From Numida meleagris (taxonomy: Eukaryota > Chordata > Aves > Galliformes > Numididae), in contig NC_034421.1 of NCBI RefSeq assembly GCF_002078875.1, positions 9,568,256 to 9,632,255 on the forward strand: DNA of 64,000 bases, in the 5' to 3' direction. Under the pieces are notes generated by a model that was given only the letters and a program-made list of their open reading frames with translations, was not told where the DNA came from and searched no databases. Shown piece after piece: positions 26,601 to 36,508 of the stretch. The first letter of the stretch is position 1, and each line of letters starts with the position of its first letter. The translations under genes and the position numbers were made by a program.

Positions 26601-29600
26601 AAGAAGGCCTAAATATAAAGCCTTACCTTCTTGCTTGTCATGTTGCAGCGTTTTAGCTTTCTGGCTAACACCAAGACAGCAAGAGATCTGTCAGATTTTT
26701 CTTTTTTACAGGTGAAAGATAAGATCTGGCAGGCTTAACAAAAAATATTCTTGTTCCTACATATATCACAGTTATTTTGGAATCTGTTGTAGAAAGAACT
26801 GGTAGGAACATAAATAGTTGTGTGAAAGTTGTTCACGTAGAACTGTCTGTCAAGAGAGATTCCAGTTAATTGACTTATAAAAATTAACAATTACATATTC
26901 TAGAAATTGGGTCTGGGGCTGTTTTTTTCAATAGGTTGGTGGAAAAACTTTCAGGAGTTTATATTTATCTAATGACTTTGCATGTATGATTGTCACTCAA
27001 ACAAATCAGTAACCCTACATTTGTTTGTGTTATTGAATGTATGCACAGTATGTAGATGAGCAGATAAAACAAATCTGAGGATATTTGCAGTTTAAAGTAT
27101 TTGCCTGAACATATACATGAGTATATCTTGTGAATGGTGAAGGTTTAAGAGAGATATCGGTGCTGTTATTTAGCAGGTGCTGCTTCAAAGAATAGCTCAG
27201 TTCAATTTAAAGAATGTCAGCAGTTAACAAGGATTTCATTGGTATCTATTTAGTTGCTATAATGAGGTCATGATCATGTCATTCCAGGAAATCACAGAAG
27301 GCTCTTTATTTGAAAAGTTGCTTGGGTTTTGCATTCAGTTTCTGAATTTCTGAACAGCTATCATAATACATTTCATTAGAGAATATTCACCTATGTGTAT
27401 TTAAATACAAAATACATCTAGGTGTCTGTGTTCTGATACAAAAGCAACAAGATGAAAATCTTAGTGCAAGTGATTTACATCACTGAATGTGAACAGAATT
27501 GTATATTGAACGCTGAACCAGCTTGGGAAGATTGCTTGCAGTACCACTACAACCCAAAGTCAGCAGTATCCTCCCAAGCACAGGATTCACAGAAATCTCA
27601 GCCTCTGAACTCAACTTTGTTTTTCAAGCAGCATAGAACTGTACTCTGTGATACCGGCAGAACCAGAAGTTTCTCATCTCCAGTCAAGTGTTTATAGCGG
27701 TGGTGTGACCTGTGAAGTTTAGAAATAACAGTGCGTAAAAGCTAGAAATGAGCCTGTGCACTTCTTGTCTTCTTTGTGAAGTCCATACAGAAATATTTTC
27801 TTTTTTCTGCTTAGAGTGAGAAAGGAGGAAATAACATGACTCTCAACAGTAACTTATTCTGGGAAAAGGCCTTTTAAAACCAATAACTCTTGACAGTAAT
27901 ACAAATGACTCAGAAACCACTACAGACAAAAGCAAAAGCCATGCCTAGTAAGGGTTAGTTCCATAAGAGTTATCTTGAAGTAGGAGAGCACAGTTCCTTC
28001 GTGCCCAGCAACCTGAGAGATTTCTTGAATCCTCCCTCCAACCTGACTTCCCCTGCCTGGGAGGCAGAAGCCAGTTCTTTCAGGCTTAGGAGCTGTTGTC
28101 AGGCAGCCAGCAGTTCAGAGGAAGGGGAAACAGCCTTTCCTTTTCTGAGCTGGAGCCTCCAGAGCTATAGCAATGATGGATTTTGGGTATCAGTTTCTAG
28201 AAATGGGGTCATCCTTGTAAGCTAGCCTGTAGTGTTTTAGGCAGATGAATGTGTTTTAATATGTTATTTTATTTTAAACCCTTTTGTCTCATTCTTTGTT
28301 TCCACCAGTGAGATTAAGCCATGCAAGGTTTGAAAATGCAGTAGAATGAAACTAATTAGATCTAATAATTGCAGTTGATGTAAAGAGCACTGCAGCCTCA
28401 ATCCTCCTCAAACAGGGAAAAGCAAGAGGCTTCCTCTCTGAAGGGAGGGAGGAATGGGTGGACTTGGGCAGGAGCGAGAGCCAAGTCAATGCAGCACCCA
28501 AGAGAACCATGACCACTGCACTTTGAAGGAAACCAATAGTCAAGTGGCTCAAGAGCATTCTGGTATGTGAACAAAAGCCATGGAACGTGTTGCAGAAATG
28601 GGTAACAGAAGGCTCTGACTCATCATGTGGAACTGTAATTTAAGACCAAGAGGGATTTTTCTATCTTGGCTCTATTCCTACTGGCTCAGATGTCTCATAA
28701 GCCTTTAGCACCTAGTTTTAATAGAGCCAGTGCCTACAATTGAGAAATGAGTTGGATGCAAGGAACAAAATACTACATGTCTTAAAAATATCTTCCAGCT
28801 AGAGCTGAGGTAACTGTGTGTTGAGGAGCTATCATCGACCTTTACTAAATTTGATTTTCTGCATTTAGCAAAGTCTCAGCTCCCTAAGCAGAAATGTGCT
28901 TAGTGAAGCCCTGGGGAGCAGCTGCAGTGTAGGCACCACAGTGCTTCCCCCTCAGTGCAGCTCTAGCAGCAGGAGCTGCCGAGGAATGGAGTGCGAGAGG
29001 TCACTGCTGTCCGGTGTCAGGCTGAAGCAGTGTTTCCTTTATGTCAAATCAAATTTGGAGTAAAAATAATGTCAGACTATTCCACCAAAGCTTGTTTTGC
29101 AGGCAATACTAACATTGGTAAGACTGTAGGAGTTTACCTGTCTTCAAGATTCATACAGTATTCTTCTGATAAATATTTTCAAACCTCATCAGTTTGTCCA
29201 GCCCTATGAATGCATAATGCATGTGTATTTATCCGAGGGGCTGGGATCTGGAACTATGTGATTGCCTCTTAGAAAGATTAGCATGACAATAATCTTTGAC
29301 TTTTTTCAAGTTTTGAGTAGAAGTTCTAAAAATATGCATCAGCTACATATAGGAGCTTTTTTTTGGGTAAGCAATCTGTCTGTATAAATGTAGACTGTCT
29401 CAAACATGGAGACACAGAATGCTCCACGTGAGGCAAAAGCAGAACTGCTTCTTCATACACTTGTGGTATCTAAGCATCCCGTAGGCAGACTGATACAAGC
29501 TGTGAACTCTGTGGTAGGAGGCCCACCATGCTGTCCAGAAATAGATGGGCAAGGGACTGGTTTGTGTGGTTCAGAGCATGAGGGAAAAGAAGACTTTAAA

Positions 29601-31118
29601 ATGGTATTTAAAAACAAATCTGATTCACAAAGGCTTGTCACTTCTACTGTACTCAGGGAAGATGTGGAGATCATATTTTGGCCCTAAACAGCCAATGACA
29701 ACTTTCTCCTTGCTCCTCTGCTGCCCTGGACATGAAAGAACAAGCTGTGCTGGACATACAAGGGTGAGGGGCTTTCCTGGGTGCTTCCTAGAAGGTTTTA
29801 TTAGAAATATATGGGTATTTCATAACTTCTGCTGGGGGAAAAAGAGAAGGAGCCTTAAGCTAGGCACTTAGTTGGCAGATCTGCAAAGTCCAGTCCTCGT
29901 GCAAGCAGCTGGATGTACAATGGGATTGCTTCTGACAGCCTTCCTGGGACAGCATTGCTGTGACACAGATCTGTTAACAGCACAGCTTTAATTAAAAAGC
30001 ATGGAGCTCACAATGGAATACTGATTTGACCCTCGGAGTGAGATCTGACTTAGTGATTTCCCAGAGAAACAGTATTCCTCTTGAGATTAGCGTAGCAGAG
30101 TTTGGAAATAAAGCTGAAGAGTGATTCTGATAGGGGAAAAATAATGCCAGAAGAGGCAAAGATGCAACCCTGGTGAGCATGGAGCAACTCCTAGCCACTG
30201 TCCTGGGGAAAGTCGGATAACTAACAATAGGAGGTGGGGCGGGGGGGAGGGCCATAACCACTGCCCTGTCCTGGGCTGTTCTTACTGGGGCTGTTTGCAG
30301 GAGATGGATGCTGTACCCCCAGCTCCTCTCAGTGAGGCTGCCACTGTTTTTCCGTGGCAGCCAGCTCATGTCCTTTGCAGAACTGAGAGTAGCTCAAGGC
30401 CATCATTTCATGCATGACTTGGTAAATTGTACAAGAAAGGACACTGCCAAATGAGGAGCTAAGCCAGTTTTCAATAAAAGGGCCATCTGTAACCAAATGT
30501 TTTAGTAAATTTGAAAGCAATCGAATTTTTTTCCCATTTTTACTTGTACAGTTCATTTAGTATGTTTGTAACTTTGCAGCCCACCCAAAAGTAAGTTTGC
30601 TGTTGCTTATTTGCTATATGTTAAGGTTTTGCTGAGTCAAATGATTTCATTTCAGACTTGATGCTGTGTGTACTGAGAAATGACCTCGCATCCATATCTC
30701 TTCAGTGCTTGCTGAGGAAGCTTTCTCAAGATGGAGGGACTTGAGATTTGTGGTAGGTAAGACACAGATAAATATACTCTTATTAGTTACAGAGATCTTT
30801 TCAAAATGCAAAAAGAGTTGTTGATGGAAATAGAGATGGTTTTTAAAGTTGGAATAAATTCAAAGGGAGTCTCTCCCTTTAACCAGTTCCAGCAGCCTCT
30901 CCTTACTGTCTTGTTTCACAAGACAGAGACTGATGCAGCGGTGCTACCCAGCAGCGAGAATGACTGAAAGGGCCTGCAGTTTGCTTTAGAGAGATCTTGA
31001 ATAATGGTTTAAACTTTTGCAAGTAAATAACTTCTGAGAATAGAATGGCAATAATTCGATATCTAATGTGTTGAAGTATTTTTGTCTGATTTTAGTGCTG
31101 TTACGCGAGAACAAATCT
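20640..31118. other. Intergenic DNA, no gene seen
   Basis: About 10.5 kb of AT-rich DNA with only short chance frames on both strands. I see no transposon, RNA gene or protein match that I can name. There are short A or T runs near 25320 and 25360 and a GGGGCGGGGGGG run at 30236-30247. Confidence 0.55.
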
Positions 31119-31119
31119 C

Positions 31120-31280
31120 TCATAGAATCATAGAATTGTTTGAGTTGGAAGGGACCCTCAAGATCATCTGGTCAAACTCCCCTGCAACAAACAGGGGCAC
31201 CCACAGCTCCATCAGATTGCTGGGAGCCCCATCCAGCCTGACCTTGAGTGTCTCCAAGGACAGGGCATTAACTACATTTT
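31120..31280 (-). mobile_element. CR1 LINE 3' end fragment
   Basis: TCATAGAATCATAGAATTG begins the copy, followed by GAGTTGGAAGGGACCCTCAA and CAGCCTGACCTTGAGTGTCT. This is the reverse complement of the bird CR1 3' UTR, so the element is on the minus strand with its 3' end at left. It breaks off after the GGACAGGGCAT words. It lies 1.5 kb before the CpG island. Confidence 0.95.
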
Positions 31281-31281
31281 T

Positions 31282-32820
31282 AAAAGGATGACTTTAATTA
31301 TTTTGTTAAATGCTCCCCTACCAAAAAGAGAGGAGAAGGGGGATTTTCCTGAATCTGGGGCTTAAATTTGGCTTTTAGCTGGTCTCTGAGGTAAGCATTG
31401 CAGTTGGCAAGAACAGCAAATGGTGGGAAGGAAAGAAACTCACTGCCATTAATGGGAAAAGCCCCTTGTGCTGGGGGACCCCACCGCCTCTCACCTTCTT
31501 TGGAAGTATTTCTTGTACTTGACAACTTAGCTGCTTGTTTCTATGGACAAACGTACTCTGAAACTGGTAACTTTAAGGAAATGGAAAACCTTTTCCTAAT
31601 GCAATTTTGCTGTGGAGGAAAAAGAGGGACCATTAAATAAGGGATCTATGTAGTGAGTAGGAGGTAGGGGAACCACACCTGGAAAGTGTTCTCAGAAGTG
31701 CAGGATCCACAGCTGCAAGAAGTGATGTTGGGGCTGCCCAGCTGCTTAGGCACCAATCCTTCTGCCTCCTCCTCTCCAGGGAAATATTAACTCCGCACCT
31801 GTAACCTCCCAAGTGCAGGGATGTCAGTGTTTGTCATGCTGCTTTTAGAGTAGGTGTTCCCTTTTTACACACAGATTACAAGGATAATTTAAGACACTTA
31901 ATTTGGACTAAGTTTTCACTTGGTACTTCCATTATTGGATCACAGAGGTTTCATAATTGAGGAAATATTTGAGATGATGCTAAAGTATGTCTAAACTTTG
32001 TCTCATGAAAGTCACACAGCTTTGGTAAGGTTAGAAATATGGCTATTGCTTTTGTTGTTCTCTGCACCACCAAGTTCAGCCCACCAATTATGCACAATGT
32101 GTTATATACTAAGTATTTTCTAAAGACACCACGTCATTTTTAGTATTTCAAATACATTCTGATGTTAGAGCTATGTTTCCTCACTGTGGATTGAACTTGC
32201 ATTCGAGGATGTTTAATGTCTCGAATCCCTGTTTTGCTACTGCTGTGGCTAATGTGTAGAACGGAGATGTGGAAATGCCCCTCACCCCGTGCTGGAGATG
32301 TGGCCTCACCCCCCGGAACTGCAGCGGCACTGCTGGAGTTGCTACAGGAGGAAAGCGTGCATCAGGGGCAGCATGCAAAGATGCACTTAAACATCAAACT
32401 TTAAAAACTGGCACAGTTGTAGCTGCTTAATTGCTTTGCTTCGAAAGACTGAAGTGATGTCTGAGGAAGTCATCTCTAAATAAATCAGGAGACAAGGTTT
32501 CTCGAAAAAGAAAAGGCATGGATCTGCTGGGGACTCGTACTAACAGACTGTCAGGAACAGTAAAACTGACGTGTGCTTAAGTGTCTTGGGGACCAAGTTC
32601 TGTGTTTTGTGTGCCCTCGGGGAGTGGCAGGCTGGCATCAGCCCCTTTGAACCCGAAGTTCTCCTCTGCCGCAGGTCCTGCTGGAGAGGATCTGTCCCAG
32701 TGCAGATCGGCCTCACTCCCCGCTTTTTAGCTCAGAAATAAGCGTTATTGTAAGGGAGCGAGTGCAAGGAGACGTCACCTGTGTGGTAGCGGGCTGGTGT
32801 ACTAGAAGCAAATAAGTTGT
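31282..32820. other. Upstream flank of the CpG island, no gene seen
   Basis: The GC content rises gradually from about 32.2 kb. No exon, transposon or RNA gene can be supported. Distal promoter elements are possible but none stands out. Confidence 0.5.
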
Positions 32821-33257
32821 GGCAGCTGGAGTAGGGGAAGCAGCAGAGCCGTGGGGTGGGGGCAGCGCTGTGCGGCGCGGGATTGCCCGCGGCGAGCGGG
32901 AGCCGTGGGCACAGAGCCCGGGCCGGCGGTGTCGGGCTGCACGGAGCAGCGGGAGTGCCCCGGCGGAGCCGGCTGCTGCACAGCGCTCGTGTGGTACCTG
33001 GCTGCGGTCTGGAGCTTTTCGGGCCGCTTTTAGCGCGGAGGCTGCCGCTCCGCGTTCGCTCTCCTGAGCCCACGGCGGGGATTTCACTTCGACGGCTCCC
33101 GCATCAAGAGAAAGGAGAACGCTCGGGGGTTTCCCGGGCTACCAGCCTCCCGCTGGGGCTGTTAACGTGGGACGAGCGCTCAAGTTCGCCGCTCTTCTGC
33201 CCTAGCCCTGGCGCTACCACCGTTCCCGATGTGACGCCTCCCCCGATTGCCTAGGTC

Positions 33258-33264
33258 TGACTCA
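33258..33264. promoter_or_regulatory. AP-1 motif TGACTCA in the CpG island
   Basis: A perfect seven-base AP-1 site sits within the proposed promoter. AP-1 factors respond to neuronal activity. A seven-base match occurs often by chance, so weight is low. Confidence 0.25.
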
Positions 33265-33499
33265 TTCGCTGGTGCTCGGAGAGGCAGAACGGGGAGGGGG
33301 AGCTTCAAAGTAGCCGCGGTTTGTCTCGCTTTGACGAGGCGCCCGAGAGCTTCGCCCCTGCAAGGGCGGCGGGGCCGGGCGGAGGGGGCCGGCAGCGGCC
33401 GCCGGGTGGCTCCCGTCGGTGGCTCGGGCCGCGCCGCTGCCAATCCCACCGGCGGCGGAGGGCCGGGAGCATCGCGCCGGGAGCTGCCGCAGCAGCGTT

Positions 33500-33798
33500 G
33501 CAAGTGCCCTTCGAACGGCCGAAACAAAAAGGAAGGAAAAGAAAAGCCATGAAGACGCTGAAACGCCTTCTGCCAAAAGTAAAGAGCAAATCCCAGTTGT
33601 GATGGCTCTGCTAAAACTTGATCCTGCGGGATTTCAGGCGATAAAGAGCCGCCGGGCTTGCACGTACTGCGGTGGGCGCAAGTTGCGGGATGAAATCCCG
33701 GCATTAGAGGACCTATTTCCCGCTCCGTTGTTTGCAGAGGAACCCGCTGAGATGAGTCGGAGGAGCGCGAGCCCGGAGCGATGTGGAGAGCGAACGCG
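33500..33798 (+). other. GRIN2A: Candidate non-coding first exon A of GRIN2A (5' limit unknown)
   Basis: The stretch ends in ACGCG followed by GTGAGT at 33799, a near-ideal splice donor, inside the CpG island and on the strand of GRIN2A. The 5' end is a guess; only the donor is supported. It contains an ATG at 33752 that stays open to the donor. If joined to exon B at 34409, that frame stops within about 10 codons at a TAG. The alternative is that the donor is unused and transcription begins further downstream. Confidence 0.4.
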
Positions 33799-34307
33799 GT
33801 GAGTGCGGGGGTCGGGGCGCGGCGCTGAGCAGCGGGGGGAGCCTTTGGGTCCGGGGGTCGCTTTAAGAAGTGTCTCCTTACGTATTTACTAGAAATAGTG
33901 AACGAAAAATCGAAGCAACCCTAGCTTGCGTGCCTCCCTGGGTTTATTTGTGGTAAATTGGGAACGAATCGGTGCCGTGCAAGATCCGCAGCTTTGCCCC
34001 ACACGCCGCGCTGCTCCCCGCTCTGTGCGTGCCACGAGCCGCCCCCATCTGTCTCCGCCCGTGCGGATGAGTTGGCCGCTGGCGGAGCCCCCGGGCGGGA
34101 TGCGCTCGTGCGGGCTCAGCTCGTGCGTTCCTGGAGCGGCGGGAGCTGCCGGCCGGGCTGGGGGACGGCTCCCGGGCGGGCTGCGGGCTCCGGGGCATCT
34201 CCGGTAGGGAGAGCTCAGATTCGTTCTCAAACACGGGCGGGTGGGGGGAAACTTTTGAGTCTAGTCACTCGGAATCGCTTCCAGTCGCGCTATTTCGGTT
34301 CGCGTGC

Positions 34308-34313
34308 CACGTG
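34308..34313. promoter_or_regulatory. E-box CACGTG in the CpG island
   Basis: A palindromic CACGTG lies about 100 bases before candidate exon B. USF, MYC-family or CLOCK-type bHLH factors bind this core. It is a short motif in CpG-rich DNA and proves little alone. Confidence 0.25.
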
Positions 34314-34408
34314 AGATTACATTTGACTTTTTCCCCGTTAAACATCCAGCCCGACTGACGGCTTTTCTCCTCTCCTCTTCCTCCCCCGCGTTCCCTCCCC
34401 GTCTGCAG

Positions 34409-34625
34409 CCCCCCTGCGCCCGTCTCGCTGGCCGCCTAGCTGCCCTCCCGGGATGCGATGGGCCTCGCGCTCTGCGGCGGGGATCACGCTTGCGGCCGGC
34501 GGCGCGGAGGCCGCCCGTGAGCCCGGGCACCGAGGGGCGCGACATGCCCGCGGCCGCGGCCCCGCCAGCACCGGCACCACCGGCACCCGCGGCTGCCGCC
34601 GCCGCTCCGTCTCCTGAGGCGCTGG
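34409..34625 (+). other. GRIN2A: Candidate non-coding exon B of GRIN2A leader (217 bp)
   Basis: A long pyrimidine tract rich in CTCC and TCTTCC (about 34362-34404) runs into CTGCAG at 34403-34408, a strong acceptor. At the other end, CTGG|GTACGT gives a good donor at 34626. It could be an internal leader exon, or the 3' part of a longer first exon that starts upstream. It has ATGs at 34453, 34458 and 34544. The spliced product with the coding exon starting at 36080 is inferred. Confidence 0.45.
34453..34617 (+). other. Upstream ORF 1 in candidate leader exon B (54 codons)
   Basis: An ATG at 34453 opens 54 codons and ends at TGA 34615-34617, wholly inside candidate exon B. The product would be rich in Arg, Gly and Ala with no known domain, so a regulatory rather than protein role is more likely. 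A second ATG at 34458 opens a 20-codon frame ending at TGA 34518-34520; after splicing it would be in the same frame as GluN2A but is closed off before it. Confidence 0.35.
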
Positions 34626-34645
34626 GTACGTGGGACGGCGCCGCG

Positions 34646-34664
34646 CGGCCGCGAGGGGGCGCTA
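34646..34664 (+). promoter_or_regulatory. CTCF-binding motif
   Basis: The 19 bases contain GGCC-G-C-G-AGGGGGCGCTA, which I score as 16 of 19 (17 if the degenerate first base is allowed) against the vertebrate CTCF consensus TGGCCACCAGGGGGCGCTA, with the AGGGGGCGCTA core intact. It lies about 20 bases past the candidate exon B donor. Occupancy is not shown. Confidence 0.6.
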
Positions 34665-34830
34665 TCGTGCCGCCGCGGCCGGGAGCCTTGGGCGCTCGGC
34701 GCGGTTCGGCGGGGAGCGGGGCGCTCTCGGCGCTGGGTGCGGGCGGGCGGGGGTCTGGGGAGCGCGGGTTCGAATCCCCCGGTTGTGCAGGGGCGCGAGC
34801 GGCCGCGCCGTGTCTGTGCCCACCGCTGGC

Positions 34831-34851
34831 TGCGCCGTCTTTGGTGCTGCA
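34831..34851 (-). promoter_or_regulatory. RE1/NRSE-like element (REST site)
   Basis: Read on the minus strand, TGCAGCACCAAAGACGG fits the 17-base RE1 consensus NTYAGMRCCNNRGMSAG at all but two fixed positions, with both half-sites in canonical spacing. REST silences many neuronal genes outside neurons, so a site at the 5' end of an NMDA receptor gene makes sense. Binding is inferred. Confidence 0.5.
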
Positions 34852-35834
34852 GCTGTGGGAGCGTGGCCCGCAGCGCTATGACTTAGGAAGCACTTTGGGA
34901 CTGATTTGCGGTTAAATGGTCTCGCAAGCTCATCTCCTCGTCTGCCCCGACAGGAGGTGATGTTATAGCAAGCCCTCGTCTTGGCGTGCGTTTCAGCAGC
35001 GGATGATTCTGATTGATGGTGGAGGTACGGTTGGCACGATGAGAGGGGAGATCTGAAAATTGCCACCCCTGATTGGCCAGCCCTGCTGGTGCTTTCTGCG
35101 TGACGCTTTGCAACAAGGTTGGCTCAGTGTGGCACAGGGACTCCCCTCTTGCAGTTAGCAGAGTCAGTCGCGGGGGTGGAAATCCCTCGGGGTGCAGAAA
35201 CAGAGGGAGATCTTGCGGAGTCAGAGCTCCTCTCCCTCCCTCAGACAGTTTAGATCACTTCTTCGCTGGCTCATCTCTCTCTATATTCAGCCCCGTACAG
35301 AGATTCAGCGAAGATCTGAAGTAAACCAATGCAGAGATGCTCATTTCTGGAACACCCTCCCCTTTGACACCAGTGACAACTTTGTGTCTGAGATCAGCAG
35401 TTCTGAGATGCTCAAGTGAATGCCGTGTAAGAGGAGGGAGAAGAATTAAGACAGAATATTGTGCTGCTGAATCTGTTCCAGAGATGCGGTAGGCTGTGCA
35501 TGAGCAGCAGCTGCCGGGGAGAGATCTTCGGAAATGAGCCAGCGTGTTTCTGGGATGCTGCGCCATGTATGGAGTGCGTGGACTGGGGTTTCCAGCAGAC
35601 CTCTGGCTCGCTCCTCTCATTTTAAGCTAACGCACCTCTTCCTACCAGACTGTGACTGAATCTTAAATAGACGTTCACACCAAAGGAAAATGGGCTTCTG
35701 TTCCTCACCTGCTTTAGGAAGGGAAGGTTAAAGAGGAGGATGATGACGCCTTTTTTTAATGGTTTCATTCATTTTAATTTTGTTAGCCACCCAGGAAAAA
35801 CTTTAATGGCTCTTCCTCCTGAACTTGTGCTTCT

Positions 35835-35855
35835 CTTTTTTTGTTGTTGTTGTTG
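35835..35855. repeat. (TTG)n short repeat
   Basis: About five TTG units follow a T run in the candidate leader intron between 34625 and 36080, which otherwise holds nothing I can name. Confidence 0.85.
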
Positions 35856-36025
35856 CCTTGCTTGCAGGAGACCAGTTGCAGTGCTATCTATTGTTGCCAA
35901 CTCAAGTTTTTGAGGGGATGTAAGAAACTTGAAATGAAACTAGTTGAAGAATGTGTTATGAAAAGCTGCTAAACTTTGTCTGGTGTCCAGAAGCTTTCTG
36001 TTTAGAACCTTCACTGGAGATATAC

Positions 36026-36097
36026 AGTACATATTTTTTTCCTCTCTGCTTTTCTCATACAATGTGATCACTTTTACAGGGGATAAAGCTGGCAAAG
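36026..36097 (+). promoter_or_regulatory. GRIN2A: Splice acceptor and short 5' UTR of the first coding exon
   Basis: A pyrimidine-rich tract (36030-36057) and CTTTTACAG precede the exon, with the AG at 36078-36079. The exon then starts at 36080 with 18 untranslated bases before the ATG at 36098. An acceptor this close to the start codon shows that the leader must be spliced from at least one exon upstream, which fits the known split 5' UTR of mammalian GRIN2A. Confidence 0.85.
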
Positions 36098-36502
36098 ATG
36101 AGGAAAATTGGCTGTGCTCTCCTGGTACTCCAAGCTCTTCTTGCGCCTTTGGATCTTGTTTGTGGAGCAGAGAAGAATTATCCTGTCCTGAACATTGCAG
36201 TCATTCTGGGAAGGACCAAGGATATCACAGAGAGAGATATCAGATCTCTCTGGACCAGGGAGATGTCAGCAGACCTGACTGTTGATGTCAATGTAGTGAC
36301 CCTTCTGGTGAACCAGACTGACCCTAAAAGCATCATAACACACGTTTGCGACTTGATGTCTGGTACCAAGATCCATGGAGTGGTTTTCGGAGACGACACT
36401 GATCAGGAGGCAGTAGCTCAGATTTTGGATTTTATTTCATCTCAGACTTCTATTCCAATTCTTGGAATTCATGGTGGGGCCTCCATGATAATGGCAGATA
36501 AG
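36098..36502 (+). CDS. GRIN2A: First coding exon of GRIN2A (NMDA receptor subunit GluN2A), residues 1-135
   Basis: This exon encodes the signal peptide and first part of the extracellular amino-terminal domain of GluN2A, the glutamate-binding subunit of synaptic NMDA receptors. Residues 1-23 form a signal peptide (basic RK, leucine-rich core, likely cut after VCG). The mature protein starts AEK and continues with [37 protein letters not shown] and [15 protein letters not shown], which match GluN2A and fit GluN2B, 2C and 2D less well. By hand, about 29 of 112 mature residues differ from human GluN2A as I recall it. N72 (NQT) matches the human N75 glycosylation sequon, and C84 matches human C87, which forms a disulfide. 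The exon ends in phase 0 after ADK, as in mammals. The ATG has A at -3. Translation into the intron would stop after VGR. The mammalian zinc ligand His44 is Lys41 here. The rest of the gene lies beyond the window. Confidence 0.97.
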
Positions 36503-36508
36503 GTAGGA
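36503..36508 (+). promoter_or_regulatory. GRIN2A: Splice donor of the first coding exon
   Basis: The exon ends AAG and is followed by GTAGGA, an acceptable donor, exactly where the protein match stops (MADK). The next residues expected from mammalian GluN2A do not follow in the genomic sequence. Confidence 0.9.

Larger units (their letters stand above)
32830..34880 (+). promoter_or_regulatory. GRIN2A: CpG island, likely GRIN2A promoter region
   Basis: About 2 kb of very GC-rich, CpG-dense sequence stands out sharply from AT-rich DNA on both sides. It holds many GGGCGG-type Sp1 boxes (for example around 34090, 34170 and 34741) and no clear TATA box, as is typical of brain-gene CpG-island promoters. 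It ends about 1.2 kb before the first coding exon on the same strand. Transcription start sites cannot be placed from sequence alone. The many long open frames here on both strands reflect a shortage of stop codons in GC-rich DNA and show no protein family. Confidence 0.85.
34544..36285 (+). other. Candidate spliced upstream ORF overlapping the GluN2A start
   Basis: An ATG at 34544 (G at -3) reads 27 Ala/Pro-rich codons and one extra base to the donor at 34625. If spliced to 36080 it continues, one frame off GluN2A, through [11 protein letters not shown] and on to TGA 36283-36285. That gives about 95 residues and overlaps the GluN2A coding frame by 188 bases. It depends wholly on exon B being spliced to the coding exon. 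I see no domain in the product. Confidence 0.35.

Noticed and set aside
34767..34777. Perfect tRNA B-box GGTTCGAATCC
   Set aside because: The flanking T stem has a mismatch, there is no A-box at the expected distance upstream, and no cloverleaf can be drawn in this GC-rich stretch.
32713..34915. Many long open frames on both strands of the CpG island, up to 203 codons
   Set aside because: Stop codons are rare in GC-rich DNA. Products are Arg, Ala, Gly and Pro rich, overlap in all frames and match no family; several begin at non-ATG codons.
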